A stretch of 64,000 bases of DNA from Gigantopelta aegis (lineage: Eukaryota; Mollusca; Gastropoda; Neomphalida; Peltospiridae). Positions 61,953 through 64,000 of this stretch are shown here, in pieces. The position numbers and the translations under genes are program-made. Location: positions 89,634,602 through 89,698,601 of the forward strand of contig NC_054702.1 of assembly GCF_016097555.1 (NCBI RefSeq), given 5' to 3'. Within the stretch, counting starts at the first letter, position 1. Each line of letters opens with the position of its first letter. A model generated the notes under the pieces. That model ran no database searches and was not told where the DNA came from. It saw only the letters and a program-made list of their open reading frames with translations.

Positions 61953-64000
61953 CTAAAATATATACATGTAAATCATAACTTAGTCTAAAATTACGTGAAG
62001 AGAACAGCTGTGATAAATAGACACATAAGTATCGAAATCAAATAATGGTACATGTATTTACATATCTGTATACACATTAAAAAAAGAATTCAGGTGTATG
62101 CAGAGTTCAAAATAATCAGTCAAATGACAAGATCAGACAAATTTAAAAAATAAAATACATGTATTTACTACATTAATCTACATAATTAGGATCACATTTG
62201 TATGCTTGATTTAGTTTCTGACATGTTCGTTACACCAATGAATAATATTATTTTATTAATTTATGCAGTTATTTGCAAGATTATTTTAAAGTTTTATAGA
62301 CTTGTACTGAGAATCTGAGATAATATAACAATTTGCTGACTTTCGTTGGTACAAATTAATCCATTAAAAACCCAAAACAGCAAAAATCTATAAAACAAAT
62401 GTTTTATTTAGTATTTGCTTTTAGTTATTTTTCTGCAATATTATAAAGTAAACAATTATAAAGAATCAGGCCTTTCCCCAGGATTTTTTTAAAGTGCTTA
62501 CATTTTTAGCATCTGTATAACAGAAATCAAGCCAAAATAAGTGGGTTGAAAACAATTAAGTGTTTGCCATCAATCCAGCTAATCATGTTTTATTTTATTT
62601 TTAAATTAAAATTATTATTACTATTATTATTATTTTATGTTTATTATGTTAGCATTCTGTTAAAACCCACCAGTGTTCTCGTTGGGTGAAAATTAAAGGT
62701 GGGCAGCTGAGCGACTCTGACCCCCCCCCCCCCCCCCCCCAACCCGTCCTTCCAAGTAAATCAGAAAAAAAAGAATAAATCTGAACAACGAAACCGAATT
62801 ACCTTATCAAAATCAAAGACAGCAATGGGGGTAGGAGCAGTTAATATATTACTTCGATTTTTCAGCAGGAAGGGGTGGGGTGGATGCATTATCTTCAGAG
62901 TTGGAAGCCAGTACCCCATACACCCACTTCTAAGGCCTATGATCTTAAATTAAGAAACATACAGAAATATGGGTGTGGGTGGATGTTTATGGAGGGTATT
63001 TGTTTTATTTGTTTTTCTTCCTTTTTTCACAAATAAAAATTTGAGGGTTTTTATTTTATTTTATGTTAGTTTGAAGTGCTTTTTTTTTTCTTTGCTTTTT
63101 TTTTAAGTAACCCATCAATTCCCCACCCCAACAATTTCATAATTTGCGCTGTGATGTTGCTGTTGATTTCAGCATCGTGTTAAATGCTTGTTGTGATTTC
63201 TGCTTGTAAAATACCTAGGCTAAGAATGCTGACTTCACAGTATATTCCATTTATAAAAAAATAAAAAAAAAAAAAAAAATATATAAAAAAACGTTAAGAA
63301 AATTTACGGTCTTTTTAAAATCCAGCTAACTTATTAAATGTCACCTCACAGTCTTACAAATACATATCTAACATTATCGAAGAAATATGATTATTGTAAA
63401 CTAATTCAATGTACGTTTAACTGTGCAATTTGTATAAATATTGCACGTTTATTTCCCGCATGCGTGCTCTCGACCAGAGGTACGAAATTAACAAAGACAA
63501 AGAAATAACGTAACTGCAGTTAGGTATTCTATACAACTATTGTTTTTCTACAAATTTACATCAAGATTTACTTCTGTGCAATTGTATTGTTTAATATCCG
63601 CAACTATGTCTCTTGATACGTGGGTGTCAGCTGACTCAGAAGCGTGACGTATATTCGTGGCGATAGCTTTCCTCAGTTCAGCCAACGAATGTTCTTCCTA
63701 TCCTTCGCTAACTATTTGATTGGTGTCCGTCGTGTCCATTTGGTTTAACGTGAAGTGCACAAACCAGTCTAGCGAACGTTTTATTTTCGCTTGGTCTGGC
63801 TGAACTCAGCCTTGAGATAGACTACCCGTTTTTCGGCCCTGAACTGGCATGTGTATTCAAATTGACACGCATTGTCGGTTTATTTTTATTACTTTGGTTC
63901 AAAGACTTTACAAAGTTAAAATAACAAGTTACAGATCTTCCACACATTGCTATCATACATGTTGAATGCATGCCGTTAAAATTAATAACCGTGATTAGCC
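61953..64000. other. 5' flank of the NEPRO-like gene; first exon not located
   Basis: A-T-rich sequence with a poly-C tract (62722-62740) and A/T homopolymers near 63060-63110 and 63255-63290. At 63655-63825 CAGTTCAGCCAACGAA and TGGCTGAACTCAG form an inverted pair about 150 bases apart, possibly a MITE. The missing first NEPRO-like exon should lie here or beyond the window. No other gene was seen. Confidence 0.5.

Noticed and set aside
62803-62889. Candidate first exon for the NEPRO-like gene (ATG-started, donor GTAATT, reverse strand)
   Set aside because: It ends in phase 0, but the next exon requires phase 1.

Overview
This is animal nuclear DNA: AT-rich, with intron-split genes using GT-AG splice sites and a dense load of SINEs, short inverted-repeat DNA transposons and microsatellites. 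The SINE tails (about 15 copies, ending in forms such as GTCGTTAAATAAAACA or GTCGTTAAACAAA) resemble repeats I associate with mollusc, especially gastropod, genomes. A mollusc is therefore the best guess, but it rests on recall of the repeats and not on a search.

Five host genes can be read exon by exon, with splice phases that agree at every junction listed. From left to right they are: (1) RCE1, the CAAX prenyl endopeptidase of the ER, + strand, 1242-13906, nine coding exons, 288 aa; (2) an unrecognised 251-aa coiled-coil and cysteine-rich protein, + strand, 23886-25754; (3) an LRRC74A/B-like leucine-rich-repeat protein with two canonical EF-hands, + strand, 29101-45220, fourteen coding exons, 743 aa; (4) CSKMT (METTL12), the mitochondrial citrate-synthase lysine methyltransferase, - strand, 50172-46914, two coding exons, 256 aa; (5) a NEPRO-like nucleolar protein, - strand, 61952-52679, seven coding exons seen, with the first exon unresolved. 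The neighbours show no shared pathway, as expected for an ordinary animal locus.

Mobile DNA fills the introns and gaps. The clearest pieces are an apparently intact Tc1/mariner element (DD34E transposase, TA target site) sitting inside an older TA-flanked MITE; a 1238-bp hAT-type non-autonomous element with a perfect 14-bp inverted repeat and an 8-bp target duplication; a deleted Tc1 relative; a hAT transposase fragment; three copies of a roughly 1.2-kb TTAA-flanked repeat; and several near-palindromic MITEs. Many SINEs have readable target-site duplications.

The most unusual structure is an 11-copy, 90-bp tandem array at 34138-35127 that starts inside exon 6 of the LRR gene and copies its 5' splice site. 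Ten of the units form a 42-nt, stop-free, phase-1/phase-1 potential mini-exon flanked by a 48-nt GT-AG or GC-AG potential intron. A second, 48-bp minisatellite begins just after the stop codon of the same gene. The vertebrate relatives of this gene, as I recall them, have degenerate EF-hands, whereas both loops here keep their calcium ligands.
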